DNA of 64,000 bases. It comes from Polaromonas sp. C04 (GTDB lineage: Bacteria; Pseudomonadota; Gammaproteobacteria; Burkholderiales; Burkholderiaceae_C). Below the pieces are notes generated by a model. The model made no database searches. It was not told where the DNA came from and was given only the letters and a program-made list of their open reading frames with translations. This document shows positions 17,948 to 25,604 of the stretch, in pieces. The stretch is from contig NZ_MUNS01000037.1 in the NCBI RefSeq assembly GCF_002002705.1, positions 51,493-115,492 on the forward strand, given 5' to 3'. The position numbers and the translations under genes are program-made. Each line of letters starts with the position of its first letter. The stretch's first letter is position 1.

Positions 17948-18931
17948 ATGAACTCAATATCACGCACTGTGGCCGCACTGGCCTGCGTGTTCGGGCTGGC
18001 ATGGAGCGGGGCCGCTGCGGCCGCCCCCGTGCAGGTGAACATCGGCATCGTGACCGCCCCGGCGTTCGTGCACACGCTGTCGGCGGAAAAGTTCAAGGAA
18101 GTTCTCGACAAGGCCTTGCCCGGCAAGTACGACGTGGTCATCCACAATTCCGGCGCGCTGGGCAGCGAGACCCAGGTGCTGCAGCAACTGCAGCTGGGCA
18201 CCGTGCAGATGTGCGTGTGCACCACCGGCCCGGTCGAGGCCTTTGTGCCCGAGATCAAGGCCATCGAGATGCCGTTCCTGTTCAGCTCGTACGAGCAGAC
18301 CGACAAGGTGCTGGATGGCCCCATCGGGCAGGATCTGCTCAAGCGCTTTGGCAAGGCCGGCCTCGTCGGCATGCACTTCGAGGACAACGGTTTCCGCAAC
18401 CTCACCAATTCCAAGCGCGCCATCCGCGAGCCCGCCGATGTCAAAGGCATGAAGATCCGGACCATGGAGTCGCCGACCCACCTGGCCATCTGGCGCGACA
18501 TCGGTGCCAACCCGACGCCCATGGCGTGGCCAATCACGACCCAGTTGCAGCAGGGCGTGCTCGACGGCCAGGAAAACCCGATCTCCGTGATTTCGGCGGC
18601 CAAGCTCAATGAGGTGGGGCAAAAGTATCTGACGCTGACCCGGCACGTGTATTCGGCGCTCGTGTTCGTCGGCAGCAAGGCCTTCTTCGACAAGCTGCCG
18701 CCCGCCGATCAACAGGCCTTCATGACCGCGGCGGCGCAGGCTTCGACTTTCGGGCGCAACTATGTGCGCAGCAACGAGGCCAAGCAGCTCGCGGCGCTGG
18801 AGGCGGCGGGCATGCAGGTCGTCACGAACCCGGATCTGGCGGCCTTCCGTGCCAAGACCGAGCCGGTCTACGCCTCGCTCACCGGCGACACCAAGAAGAT
18901 CGTCGACGAGATCCGCAAGAGCGAAAAATAA
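17948..18931 (+). CDS. TRAP transporter substrate-binding protein (DctP family)
   Basis: 327-aa periplasmic receptor with a Sec signal peptide ending AAAAA at about residue 25. It has the DctP-family fold signature NSGALGSETQVLQQLQLGTVQM and GMKIRTMESPTHLAIWRDIGANPTPMAW, whose conserved Arg binds a carboxylate. The start at 17948 is preceded by AAAGGA; longer open frame upstream is not signal-like. First gene of a dctP-dctQ-dctM operon. The ligand is probably an organic acid, identity unknown. Confidence 0.93.
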   Translation: MNSISRTVAALACVFGLAWSGAAAAAPVQVNIGIVTAPAFVHTLSAEKFKEVLDKALPGKYDVVIHNSGALGSETQVLQQLQLGTVQMCVCTTGPVEAFVPEIKAIEMPFLFSSYEQTDKVLDGPIGQDLLKRFGKAGLVGMHFEDNGFRNLTNSKRAIREPADVKGMKIRTMESPTHLAIWRDIGANPTPMAWPITTQLQQGVLDGQENPISVISAAKLNEVGQKYLTLTRHVYSALVFVGSKAFFDKLPPADQQAFMTAAAQASTFGRNYVRSNEAKQLAALEAAGMQVVTNPDLAAFRAKTEPVYASLTGDTKKIVDEIRKSEK

Positions 18932-19001
18932 AGAGCCATCGACGGGAGCCGCGCCGGCGCTGCGCCGCCCCCGCTCCCGCCTTGTCGCGCTTGACCTCCA
19001 C

Positions 19002-19484
19002 ATGAACCTGCACCACCGCTTGCTGGCGTTCAGCGACCGCGTCAACGGCCTGGTCGAGCAGCTGCTTCTGGTCATCGGGGTGGCCTTCTCGCTGATCCTG
19101 TTCGCCCAGGTGCTGGCGCGCTACCTGGGGCACTCGCTGAGCTGGTCCGAAGAGATCGGGCGCTACCTGCTGGTCGCCACCACCTTCCTGGGCGCCACCG
19201 TCGCCTACAAGCGGGCGGACTTCATCGGTCTGGCCGGCTTCGGCGCCAGATTCGGCCGCCTGGTCGAACGCATCATCGTGCGCGCGCTGCAGTTGCTGAC
19301 GCTGGCGTGCTTCGGCTTCATCACCTGGTTCGGCGTGGGCTATACGCTCAAGGCCTGGGACCAGACCTCGAGTGCGGTGCAGATGCCGATGTCGCTGCCG
19401 ATCGCCGTGCTGCCCTTGTCGGGCGCCATCTTCCTGCTGCACGTGCTCGTTGACCTGACCCGGCCCGTGGTCCCCGCAGCGTGA
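19002..19484 (+). CDS. TRAP transporter small permease (DctQ family)
   Basis: 160 aa with four predicted helices. The family motif LSWSEEIGRYLLVATTFLGATVAYKR lies between helices 2 and 3. It forms the membrane complex with the large permease to import the DctP ligand using the sodium gradient. The gene starts 70 bp after dctP; the gap contains a GC-rich inverted region (18945-18985) but no T tract. It overlaps dctM by 4 bp (GTGA). Confidence 0.92.
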   Translation: MNLHHRLLAFSDRVNGLVEQLLLVIGVAFSLILFAQVLARYLGHSLSWSEEIGRYLLVATTFLGATVAYKRADFIGLAGFGARFGRLVERIIVRALQLLTLACFGFITWFGVGYTLKAWDQTSSAVQMPMSLPIAVLPLSGAIFLLHVLVDLTRPVVPAA

Positions 19485-20785
19485 TCATCGTCCTGCTGTT
19501 CGTGCTGATGTTCGTGCTGATGGCGCTGGGCCTGCCCATCGCGCTGTCCATCGGCCTGCCGGCGATCGGCCTGATCGTCTCACCCGGCGTCTTCCCCGAC
19601 ACGGTCACCCTTTCCGCGCTGGGCCAGACGGTCGTCCAGCAGCTTTTCTCGGGGGTCGACTCGTTCGACCTGCTGGCCGTGCCGCTGTTCATGATTGCCG
19701 GCTCGATCATGGAGGTGGGCGGCATCTCGCGCCGCCTGATCGACTTCTGCGACAGTCTGGTCGGCTGGGCGCCGGGCGGCCTGGCGGCGGCGGCGATCGG
19801 GGCCTCGATGATCATCGCCGGCATCTCGGGCTCGGCCGCTGCCGATACCGCGGCGATCGGCGCGGTGGTGATCCCGACCATGATCCGCCAGGGCTATCCG
19901 CCCGCCTTCGCTGCCGCCGTGGTGGCGGCCGGCGGCGCCATCGGCATCATCATCCCGCCGTCGATCCCGATGATTCTGTTCGGCTTCATGACCAACATCT
20001 CGACCTCCCAGCTGTTCGCCGGCGGCTTGCTGGTGGGCGTGCTGATGGGCCTGTCGTTCATGGCCGTGGCGATCGGCATCTCGTGGCGCAGGGGTTATGG
20101 CGAGCGCGTGGCCTTCACCTGGAAGAGGGTGGCCAGCACGGGTCGCGCGGCCCTGTGGTCGATGGGCGCGCCCGTGATCGTTCTGGGCGGCATCCTGAGC
20201 GGCATCGTCACGGTGACCGAAGGCGCAGCGCTGGCCGTGTTCTATGCGCTGCTGGTGGGCACCGTGATCAACCGCGAACTGGCCTGGCGCGACCTGCCGC
20301 GTCTGATCGTTCGCTCCCAGGTGGTGGCCGGCGGCATCCTGTTCATCATCGCGATGGCCAAGGTCTTCGGCTGGCTGCTGGCCATGCAGCAGGGCGCGCA
20401 GTTGCTGAACGTCTTCGTGAATTCGATGTCGTTGCCGCCGGTGGGCCTGCTGCTGCTGGTGCTGGCCCTGCTGCTGGTCGTCGGCTGCGTGATGGAGACC
20501 ACCGCTGCGCTGCTGCTGGTGGTGCCGGTGCTGGCCCTGCTGACGCCGCAGATGCAGATCGACCCGGTGCAGTTCGGCGTGCTGGTGGTGACCAATCTCG
20601 CGATCGGGATGCTCACGCCGCCGGTGGGCATCTGCCTGTTCGTGAGCTGCGGCATCGCCGACGTGACGCTGGGCCGGATCTCGCGGGCGGTCATGCCGCT
20701 GGTGGCCGTGGCCATCCTGGACATGCTCATCGCCGCGCTGTGGTCGCCGCTGACGATGTGGCTACCGACCTTGCTCTACCGCTGA
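19481..20785 (+). CDS. TRAP transporter large permease (DctM family)
   Basis: 434 aa with about 12-13 helices. DctM signatures: LPIALSIGLPAIGLIV, IAGISGSAAADTAAIGAVVIPTM and GAIGIIIPPSIPMILFG, the latter two around the substrate and Na+ sites, plus GMLTPPVGICLFV near the end. It starts with GTG at 19481 overlapping the dctQ stop. Last gene of the TRAP operon; convergent with the 20833 gene. Confidence 0.95.
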   Translation: MIIVLLFVLMFVLMALGLPIALSIGLPAIGLIVSPGVFPDTVTLSALGQTVVQQLFSGVDSFDLLAVPLFMIAGSIMEVGGISRRLIDFCDSLVGWAPGGLAAAAIGASMIIAGISGSAAADTAAIGAVVIPTMIRQGYPPAFAAAVVAAGGAIGIIIPPSIPMILFGFMTNISTSQLFAGGLLVGVLMGLSFMAVAIGISWRRGYGERVAFTWKRVASTGRAALWSMGAPVIVLGGILSGIVTVTEGAALAVFYALLVGTVINRELAWRDLPRLIVRSQVVAGGILFIIAMAKVFGWLLAMQQGAQLLNVFVNSMSLPPVGLLLLVLALLLVVGCVMETTAALLLVVPVLALLTPQMQIDPVQFGVLVVTNLAIGMLTPPVGICLFVSCGIADVTLGRISRAVMPLVAVAILDMLIAALWSPLTMWLPTLLYR

Positions 20786-20832
20786 TGCGGCGTTTGCCGC
20801 GCCGGGGGCAGCGACCGGGGTTTTGAATCAAA

Positions 20833-22605
20833 TCAGCCTCTGGCCCTTGCTGAGCATGCGTAAGTAGCTATCAAAATCTGAGCAAAGTAGTAGCTGGACA
20901 AGACCCATAGCGGCGCCAGCGGCAGCGGCTGCGCAAAGCGGTCGATGGCCAGCAGCGCGTCGCTCAACATGAAAAATCCCGCGCCCACGGCCACCATCAC
21001 GGCGGCCTGGTTGCGCAACAGCGTGGCGCGGCCGATGGCTTGCGCCGCCATCAGCGCGATGACCACCACATAGGCGGCCACGGCCGGCCGCAGCACCGGT
21101 CCGAGCCCGTGCCACAGGTAGGCAAGCATGGCCGCGCCCACGCCCAGCGTGCCATAGAGCGCGCGCCGGCTCGGGAACCACACGGAGCGCACGCCGGCGA
21201 CCTCGCGCCCCGTGCCCGCGCCGAGCGACTGCAACTGCGCGGTGCCGAGCTTGAACAGCACGAGGTAGCACAGGTGGGCCAGCAGGAACGCCACCAGCCC
21301 CGGGAGGAAGTAGCCCGGGAACATCAGCAGCACATCGCCCGCCAGAGAGGCTGCGAGCGCCGCCATCAATAATGCATCCAATCGGCCTTCAGCCCTTGTG
21401 GTGCGTTGACTCGAAGCTACGAAAGCAATAGCGATCATTATGGTCAACGGCTTGAAGATGTGGTGCAGGTCGGGCAGGCCCATGGCACTGCTCGCGGTGG
21501 CCAGCGCGGCGGACTCGATCAGGAGCACCTCCAGCACGTTGATGCGCCCCTGCAGCACGGCACCGAGCGCCCACAGGGCCGCCATTAACGCCGCCAGCCA
21601 CACGGCGGCTTGCGCCAGCGGCAGGGGGTCGGCAAACCACAGGAACACGGAGACGCCTGCCAGCAGCAGGGCGAACTGCGCGCCGGAAAACCACAGCACG
21701 GCGCGGCTCACGAGGGGATGAAAGCGTTTGACCTGCGCCATCTCGAACGCCGGCTTGGGAAAGCGCTGTGCGACGTCTGCAGGCCGCCAGCCCGGCGGTT
21801 TGAACCAGACGCGCAGCTTGTCACGCCAAAGGCGCGTGTGCCACGAGTCCTTGAGCAGCGCCCAATAGACTTCAACGTTGGCCCACAGCGGATCCCAGCT
21901 GTTCAGCGCGCCGCGCGTGCCGTACACGCATTTCTCGCGCTCTTCGGTGAAGGTGCCGAAGAGCCGGTCCCAGATGATCAGGATGCCGCCGTAGTTCTTG
22001 TCGAGGTAGGGGTCGTTCACGGCGTGGTGCACGCGGTGGTTCGACGGCGAGCAGAACCAGCGGTCGAACCAGCCCAGCCGGGGCACGTGCTCGGTGTGGA
22101 CCCAGAACTGGTACAGCAAATCGATCAGCGCGACGACGGCGAATGTCAAAGGCGGCACGCCGGCCACCGCCATCGGCACATAAAAAATCCAGCGCAGCAG
22201 CTCGTAGGTGGCGGGTTGCCGCAGCGCGGTCGAGAGGTTGTAGTCCTGGCTCTGGTGGTGCACCACATGCGCGGCCCACAGCACGGCGACCTCGTGGCCC
22301 ATGCGGTGCAGCCAGTAGTAGCACAGGTCGTAGAACAGCAGCGCCAGCAGCCAGCCGTACCAGGTGTTCCAGAACTCCGGGTTCGGGTAGAGCGCGACGC
22401 CAGCGTAGATGGCGCTGTAGATGCCGATCTGCAGCAGCCGCGTGAACACCGCGCTGAGCTGGCTCAGAGCCCCAAGGCTGATGCTGTTGATGGCGTCGTT
22501 GAGCCTATAGGTGTTGCGGCCTTTGGCATAACCCCAGGCGAATTCGAAGGCGATCAGCAGCAGGAACACCGGCGTCGCGAGGACGATGATTTGGCTGGGG
22601 GTCAT
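20833..22605 (-). CDS. Fusion: membrane di-iron fatty acid hydroxylase/AGMO-like domain + YhhN/TMEM86 lysoplasmalogenase-like domain
   Basis: 590-aa membrane protein. Residues about 1-290 form a sterol desaturase/fatty acid hydroxylase domain with the histidine clusters HRMGHE, HVVHHQSQ, HTEH and HRVHHAVNDPYLDKNYGG; this layout resembles alkylglycerol monooxygenase (AGMO). Residues about 370-590 form a multi-helix YhhN/TMEM86 domain with both conserved Asp positions visible (SLAGDVLLMF and MLSDALLAI). AGMO cleaves alkyl-ether lipids and TMEM86B cleaves lysoplasmalogen vinyl ethers, so an ether-lipid role is inferred. Two GCTA-hairpin elements are translated in frame, one opening the YhhN domain (21391-21432) and one forming the last residues ILIATYACSARARG. 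The start at 22605 (MTPSQIIV) has CGGAG; upstream residues are derived from an intergenic repeat. Confidence 0.87.
   Translation of the reverse strand: MTPSQIIVLATPVFLLLIAFEFAWGYAKGRNTYRLNDAINSISLGALSQLSAVFTRLLQIGIYSAIYAGVALYPNPEFWNTWYGWLLALLFYDLCYYWLHRMGHEVAVLWAAHVVHHQSQDYNLSTALRQPATYELLRWIFYVPMAVAGVPPLTFAVVALIDLLYQFWVHTEHVPRLGWFDRWFCSPSNHRVHHAVNDPYLDKNYGGILIIWDRLFGTFTEEREKCVYGTRGALNSWDPLWANVEVYWALLKDSWHTRLWRDKLRVWFKPPGWRPADVAQRFPKPAFEMAQVKRFHPLVSRAVLWFSGAQFALLLAGVSVFLWFADPLPLAQAAVWLAALMAALWALGAVLQGRINVLEVLLIESAALATASSAMGLPDLHHIFKPLTIMIAIAFVASSQRTTRAEGRLDALLMAALAASLAGDVLLMFPGYFLPGLVAFLLAHLCYLVLFKLGTAQLQSLGAGTGREVAGVRSVWFPSRRALYGTLGVGAAMLAYLWHGLGPVLRPAVAAYVVVIALMAAQAIGRATLLRNQAAVMVAVGAGFFMLSDALLAIDRFAQPLPLAPLWVLSSYYFAQILIATYACSARARG
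20842..20894 (+). repeat. GCTA-hairpin dispersed element, copy 5 (3' end of fusion gene)
   Basis: Plus strand: GGCCCTTGCTGAGC arm, then TAGCTATCAAAATCTGAGC followed by a further AGTAGTAGC. It supplies the final codons of the fusion gene. Confidence 0.7.
21391..21432 (+). repeat. GCTA-hairpin dispersed element, copy 6 (inside fusion gene)
   Basis: Plus strand: AGCCCTTGTGGTGCG, spacer, AAGCTAC-GAAAGCA-ATAGC. Translated in frame as IAIAFVASSQRTTRAEG at the beginning of the YhhN-like domain. Confidence 0.72.
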
Positions 22606-22630
22606 GGCCGGGCTCCGGGCTTGAGCGCCG

Positions 22631-22700
22631 CCGGGCCGCCCCAAGGCGCGAAGGCCCCCTCGGGGGGCAGCGCAGCACACGCAGTGGCAAGCGTGGGGGC
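22631..22700 (-). repeat. CCCCCACGCTTG intergenic repeat, copy A
   Basis: Minus strand: GCCCCCACGCTTGCCACTGC, then a GCCCCCCGAGGGGGCC hairpin and GGGGCGGCCCGG. It fills the gap between the phosphatase stop (22708) and the fusion gene; same family as 24337-24400, 37506-37580 and 43482-43536. Confidence 0.85.
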
Positions 22701-22707
22701 TACATCG

Positions 22708-23349
22708 TCATGCGGCGGTTTCGTCGAGTGATTCATCGTCCTGGAGATGAGTGGTGTCGGCCCAGCCGACCAGCGTCAGGCCCTGCGGCGTCCACAGCAG
22801 GCGGTTGATGGCTGCGTTGCCCAGCGCCCAGGTGCGCGGCGCCTGCAACTCCTGCCGCGTGGCGGCGCGGTACAGCACGTCCATCACGCCGCCGTGGCTG
22901 ACCAGTGCGATCAGCTCGCCGCGGTGGCGCTCGGCCAGGGTCTGCACCGCGTGCGTCACGCGCTGCCTGAACTGCAGCAGCGACTCGCCGCCTTCGGGCG
23001 CGAAGTCGGGGTCGCGCTTGCGCCAGCGCAGCGACTGTTCGGGCCACAGCGCCGCGATCTCGGCAAAGGTCTTGCCCTCGAATACGCCGAACTCGCGCTC
23101 GCGCAGGCCTTCCTCGCTGAGCACCGGCAGCTCCGTGGCATCCGCCAGCGCGAGCGCGGTTTCCCGCGCGCGCAGCAGGTCGCTCGCGTAAATGGCGTGG
23201 ATGGGCTCGTCCGCCAGCGCCAGCGCCATGCGCCCGGCCTGCCAGCGGCCGGTCTCGTTGAGTGGAATGTCGAGCTGGCCCTGGATGCGGGTGGCCACGT
23301 TCCAGGCGGTTTCTCCGTGGCGGATGGCAAGGATGCGGGTAGCGTTCAT
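22708..23349 (-). CDS. Histidine phosphatase family protein (GpmB-like)
   Basis: 213 aa. The phosphoacceptor motif RHGETAWN (His11) is at the N-terminus, Arg in SDLLRARETA, and the second catalytic His is in LVSHGGVMDVLYRAA. The family includes cofactor-dependent phosphoglycerate mutase and CobC/GpmB-type phosphatases; at this length and with LREREFGVFEGKT it is more likely a phosphatase of small metabolites than a glycolytic mutase. Upstream is ttcA on the same strand (46-nt gap). Confidence 0.88.
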   Translation of the reverse strand: MNATRILAIRHGETAWNVATRIQGQLDIPLNETGRWQAGRMALALADEPIHAIYASDLLRARETALALADATELPVLSEEGLREREFGVFEGKTFAEIAALWPEQSLRWRKRDPDFAPEGGESLLQFRQRVTHAVQTLAERHRGELIALVSHGGVMDVLYRAATRQELQAPRTWALGNAAINRLLWTPQGLTLVGWADTTHLQDDESLDETAA

Positions 23350-23394
23350 GGGGGCAGGGATCGTGTCGGGGGTTAGGTCAAGGGTCTTGTTTTT

Positions 23395-24327
23395 TCAGGT
23401 GATGTGCACCACCTGCACGCCGGCCGGCGCGAATGCCGGATGGGCGGGGGCGAAGTCTTCGGCATCGAACGCCTTGTCGCCGTTGGCATCCGCCACGCCG
23501 GTGGCACGCGCGCCCTTGAAGTCGTACAGCGCGCCATCGAGCAGGTGGCTGGGCACCACGTTTTGCAGGGCGTTGAACATGTTTTCCACGCGGCCGGGGA
23601 ATTTCTTCTCCCACTCGCGCAGCATCTCGCCGACCTGCTTGCGCTGCAGGTTCTCCTGGCTGCCGCACAGGTTGCACGGAATGATGGGGAAGTCGCGGTG
23701 CTGCGACCAGCGCTGGGCGTCCTTCTCGGCCACGAAGGCCAGCGGGCGGATCACCACGTGGCGGCCGTCGTCGCTGACCAGCTTGGGCGGCATGCTCTTC
23801 ATCTTGCCGCCAAAGAACATGTTCAGCAGCAGCGTCTGCAGGATGTCGTCGCGGTGGTGCCCCAGCGCGATCTTGGTCGCGCCCAGCTCGTCGGCCACGC
23901 GGTACAGGATGCCGCGGCGCAGGCGCGAGCACAGGCTGCAGGTGGTCTTGCCTTCGGGGATGAGGCGCTTGACGATGCTGTAGGTGTCCTCGTTCTCGAT
24001 GTGGAACGGCACGCCGGTGCTCTTCAAATAGTCGGGCAGCACATGCTCGGGAAAGCCGGGCTGCTTCTGGTCCAGATTCACCGCGATCAGGTCGAAGTGG
24101 ATCGGCGCGCGGCGTTTCAGCTTGAGCAGGATGTCGAGCAGCGTATAGCTGTCCTTGCCGCCCGACATGCAGACCATGACCTTGTCGCCCTCCTCGATCA
24201 TGTTGTATTGCACGATGGCGCGGCCCACCTCGCGGCACAGGCGTTTCTCCAGCTTGTGGATTTCGCGCTCGATCTTGAGGCCCTGGTTCAAGGGCGCGAC
24301 GTCGTTGTCAATCCACTGCGCACTCAT
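23395..24327 (-). CDS. ttcA: tRNA 2-thiocytidine(32) synthetase TtcA
   Basis: ATP- and Fe-S-dependent thiolation of C32 in tRNA. 310 aa. The PP-loop SGGKDS is at 55-60, followed by two CxxC motifs, [10 protein letters not shown] and [12 protein letters not shown], which hold the [4Fe-4S] cluster. [28 protein letters not shown] is the family core. The gene lies between folB and the phosphatase gene, separated from folB by a CCCCCACGCTTG repeat (24337-24400), so it may be transcribed separately. Confidence 0.96.
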   Translation of the reverse strand: MSAQWIDNDVAPLNQGLKIEREIHKLEKRLCREVGRAIVQYNMIEEGDKVMVCMSGGKDSYTLLDILLKLKRRAPIHFDLIAVNLDQKQPGFPEHVLPDYLKSTGVPFHIENEDTYSIVKRLIPEGKTTCSLCSRLRRGILYRVADELGATKIALGHHRDDILQTLLLNMFFGGKMKSMPPKLVSDDGRHVVIRPLAFVAEKDAQRWSQHRDFPIIPCNLCGSQENLQRKQVGEMLREWEKKFPGRVENMFNALQNVVPSHLLDGALYDFKGARATGVADANGDKAFDAEDFAPAHPAFAPAGVQVVHIT

Positions 24328-24336
24328 AAACTCCTT

Positions 24337-24400
24337 ACCCCCACGCTTGTCACTTCGTGTATGGCGCTGCCCCCCGAGGGGGCGTTCGCAGCTTGAAGCG
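24337..24400 (+). repeat. CCCCCACGCTTG intergenic repeat, copy B
   Basis: Plus strand: CCCCCACGCTTGTCACTTCG, GCTGCCCCCCGAGGGGGCG hairpin, then GCAGCTTGAAGCGG. It sits between folB and ttcA. Confidence 0.82.
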
Positions 24401-24415
24401 GTTCAGCGCTGCGCA

Positions 24416-24787
24416 TCACCACTGCCCCGTCTCGATGCGAATCGCCACTTCGCAGTCGTCAAAAATCTTCAGCTTGGCGATCTTTACGCGCACGCCGAGC
24501 ACGCCAGGCAGCTGCATCAGCCGGTGCGCGAGCTTGCCAATCAGCGACTCCAGCAGGTTCACGTGCTCGGCCGTGCATTCCTTGATGATGATCTGGCGCA
24601 CCTTGCGGTAGTCCAGCACGTGCGTGATCTCGTCGTCGCGCGGCAGCAGCGGCTGGGGGCCGAGGTTGAGTTCGGCGTCGACCTGGATCGGCTGCGGTGC
24701 GGTTTTTTCGTGCGCCAGGATGCCCAGGTTGGCGTCGAAGCGCAAACCGGTCAAGGTGAGGGTTTGCAGGCCTTTGGTGTTCAGCAT
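24416..24787 (-). CDS. folB: Dihydroneopterin aldolase
   Basis: Cleaves or epimerises 7,8-dihydroneopterin in folate synthesis. 123 aa, typical. Visible: LTLTGLRFDANLGILAHEK with the substrate-binding region, ITHVLDYRKVRQII and the active-site surroundings TAEHVNLLESLIGKLA. It lies 2 nt after the stop of the SDR gene on the same strand, so the two are co-transcribed; the pair supports a pterin role for the SDR. Confidence 0.93.
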   Translation of the reverse strand: MLNTKGLQTLTLTGLRFDANLGILAHEKTAPQPIQVDAELNLGPQPLLPRDDEITHVLDYRKVRQIIIKECTAEHVNLLESLIGKLAHRLMQLPGVLGVRVKIAKLKIFDDCEVAIRIETGQW

Positions 24788-24789
24788 GA

Positions 24790-25584
24790 TTACATCATTG
24801 AAAAGTCTTGCTCGAACCGCATCAGATGCTGGCCGCCGTCGACCAGCAGCGTGGTGCCCGTGATGGAGGAGTTTTCCAGCGCGAATTTCACGGTCGCGGC
24901 AACGTCAGCCGCCGTCGAGGAGCGGCCCAGCGGCGAGAGCTTGTGCAGGGCCTCGAATTTCTCGTCGCTCAACAGATGGCTGGTCAACGTCAGCCCCGGC
25001 GCCACGCCGACCACGCGCAACTGCGGCGCCAGCGCCATGGCCAGCAGCGTGTTGGCGGCCTCCAGCGCGGCCTTGGACAGGGTGTAGCTGAAAAAGTCGG
25101 GATTCGGGTTCCACAGTTTCTGGTCGAGCAGATTCACCACCACGCCGGGCGCGCTTTGGCCCTCGCCTGCAGGATCGTCCCCCCGGGCCTTCACGTGCTC
25201 GAACAAAGCCTGCGCCAGCAGGATCGGGGCGCCGGTATTGCTGCGCCAATGCGCCTCCATGGCGGCAAAGCCGAAGCTGGCCGGGCTGTCGTGCTCGAAG
25301 GTGGAGGCGCTGTTCACCACGGCATCGACTGCGCCGAAATGCTTGATGACCCGCGGCAGCAGCGCACGCACCGCTGCCTCGTCCGAGAGATCTGCATCAA
25401 AAGCGGCGCTGGCCCCCGCCAGTTCTGCGCAGTCAGCTACCGTTTTAATAGCATCTGCCTGAGAGCTGCGGTAGTGCACCGCGACCTGCCAGCCGCCGGC
25501 CGCGAGCGCGAGCGCGATCTCGCGGCCCAGCCGTCTGGCGGAGCCGGTGACGAGAACCGTGCGGGGGCGGGCGGGGGCGGACAT
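24790..25584 (-). CDS. Short-chain dehydrogenase, pteridine-reductase-like (FolM type)
   Basis: 264 aa Rossmann protein. The dinucleotide motif is TGSARRLGREIA, in which the Arg-rich TGxxxR variant is typical of pteridine reductases and FolM. YTLSK is the catalytic YxxxK, and the tail LVDGGQHLMRF resembles FolM. It directly precedes folB, so reduction of dihydropterins or dihydromonapterin is the best guess. A GCTA-hairpin element is translated around AIKTVADCAELAGASAAF. The start at 25584 (MSAPARPRTVLVTG) is preferred to 25641 because the upstream codons overlap the divergent gene. Confidence 0.85.
   Translation of the reverse strand: MSAPARPRTVLVTGSARRLGREIALALAAGGWQVAVHYRSSQADAIKTVADCAELAGASAAFDADLSDEAAVRALLPRVIKHFGAVDAVVNSASTFEHDSPASFGFAAMEAHWRSNTGAPILLAQALFEHVKARGDDPAGEGQSAPGVVVNLLDQKLWNPNPDFFSYTLSKAALEAANTLLAMALAPQLRVVGVAPGLTLTSHLLSDEKFEALHKLSPLGRSSTAADVAATVKFALENSSITGTTLLVDGGQHLMRFEQDFSMM
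25411..25452 (+). repeat. GCTA-hairpin dispersed element, copy 7 (SDR gene)
   Basis: Plus strand: GGCCCCCGCCAGTTCTGCGC, then CAGCTACCGTTTTAATAGC. Antisense to the SDR gene, whose frame remains open across it. Confidence 0.75.
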
Positions 25585-25604
25585 TCGGGGACAATTCGGC
25601 TCAG

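Noticed and set aside
17743..18693. N-terminal extension of the crotonase frame
   Set aside because: The open frame continues antisense through dctP, but the crotonase family begins at the Met at 17742 with a ribosome site.
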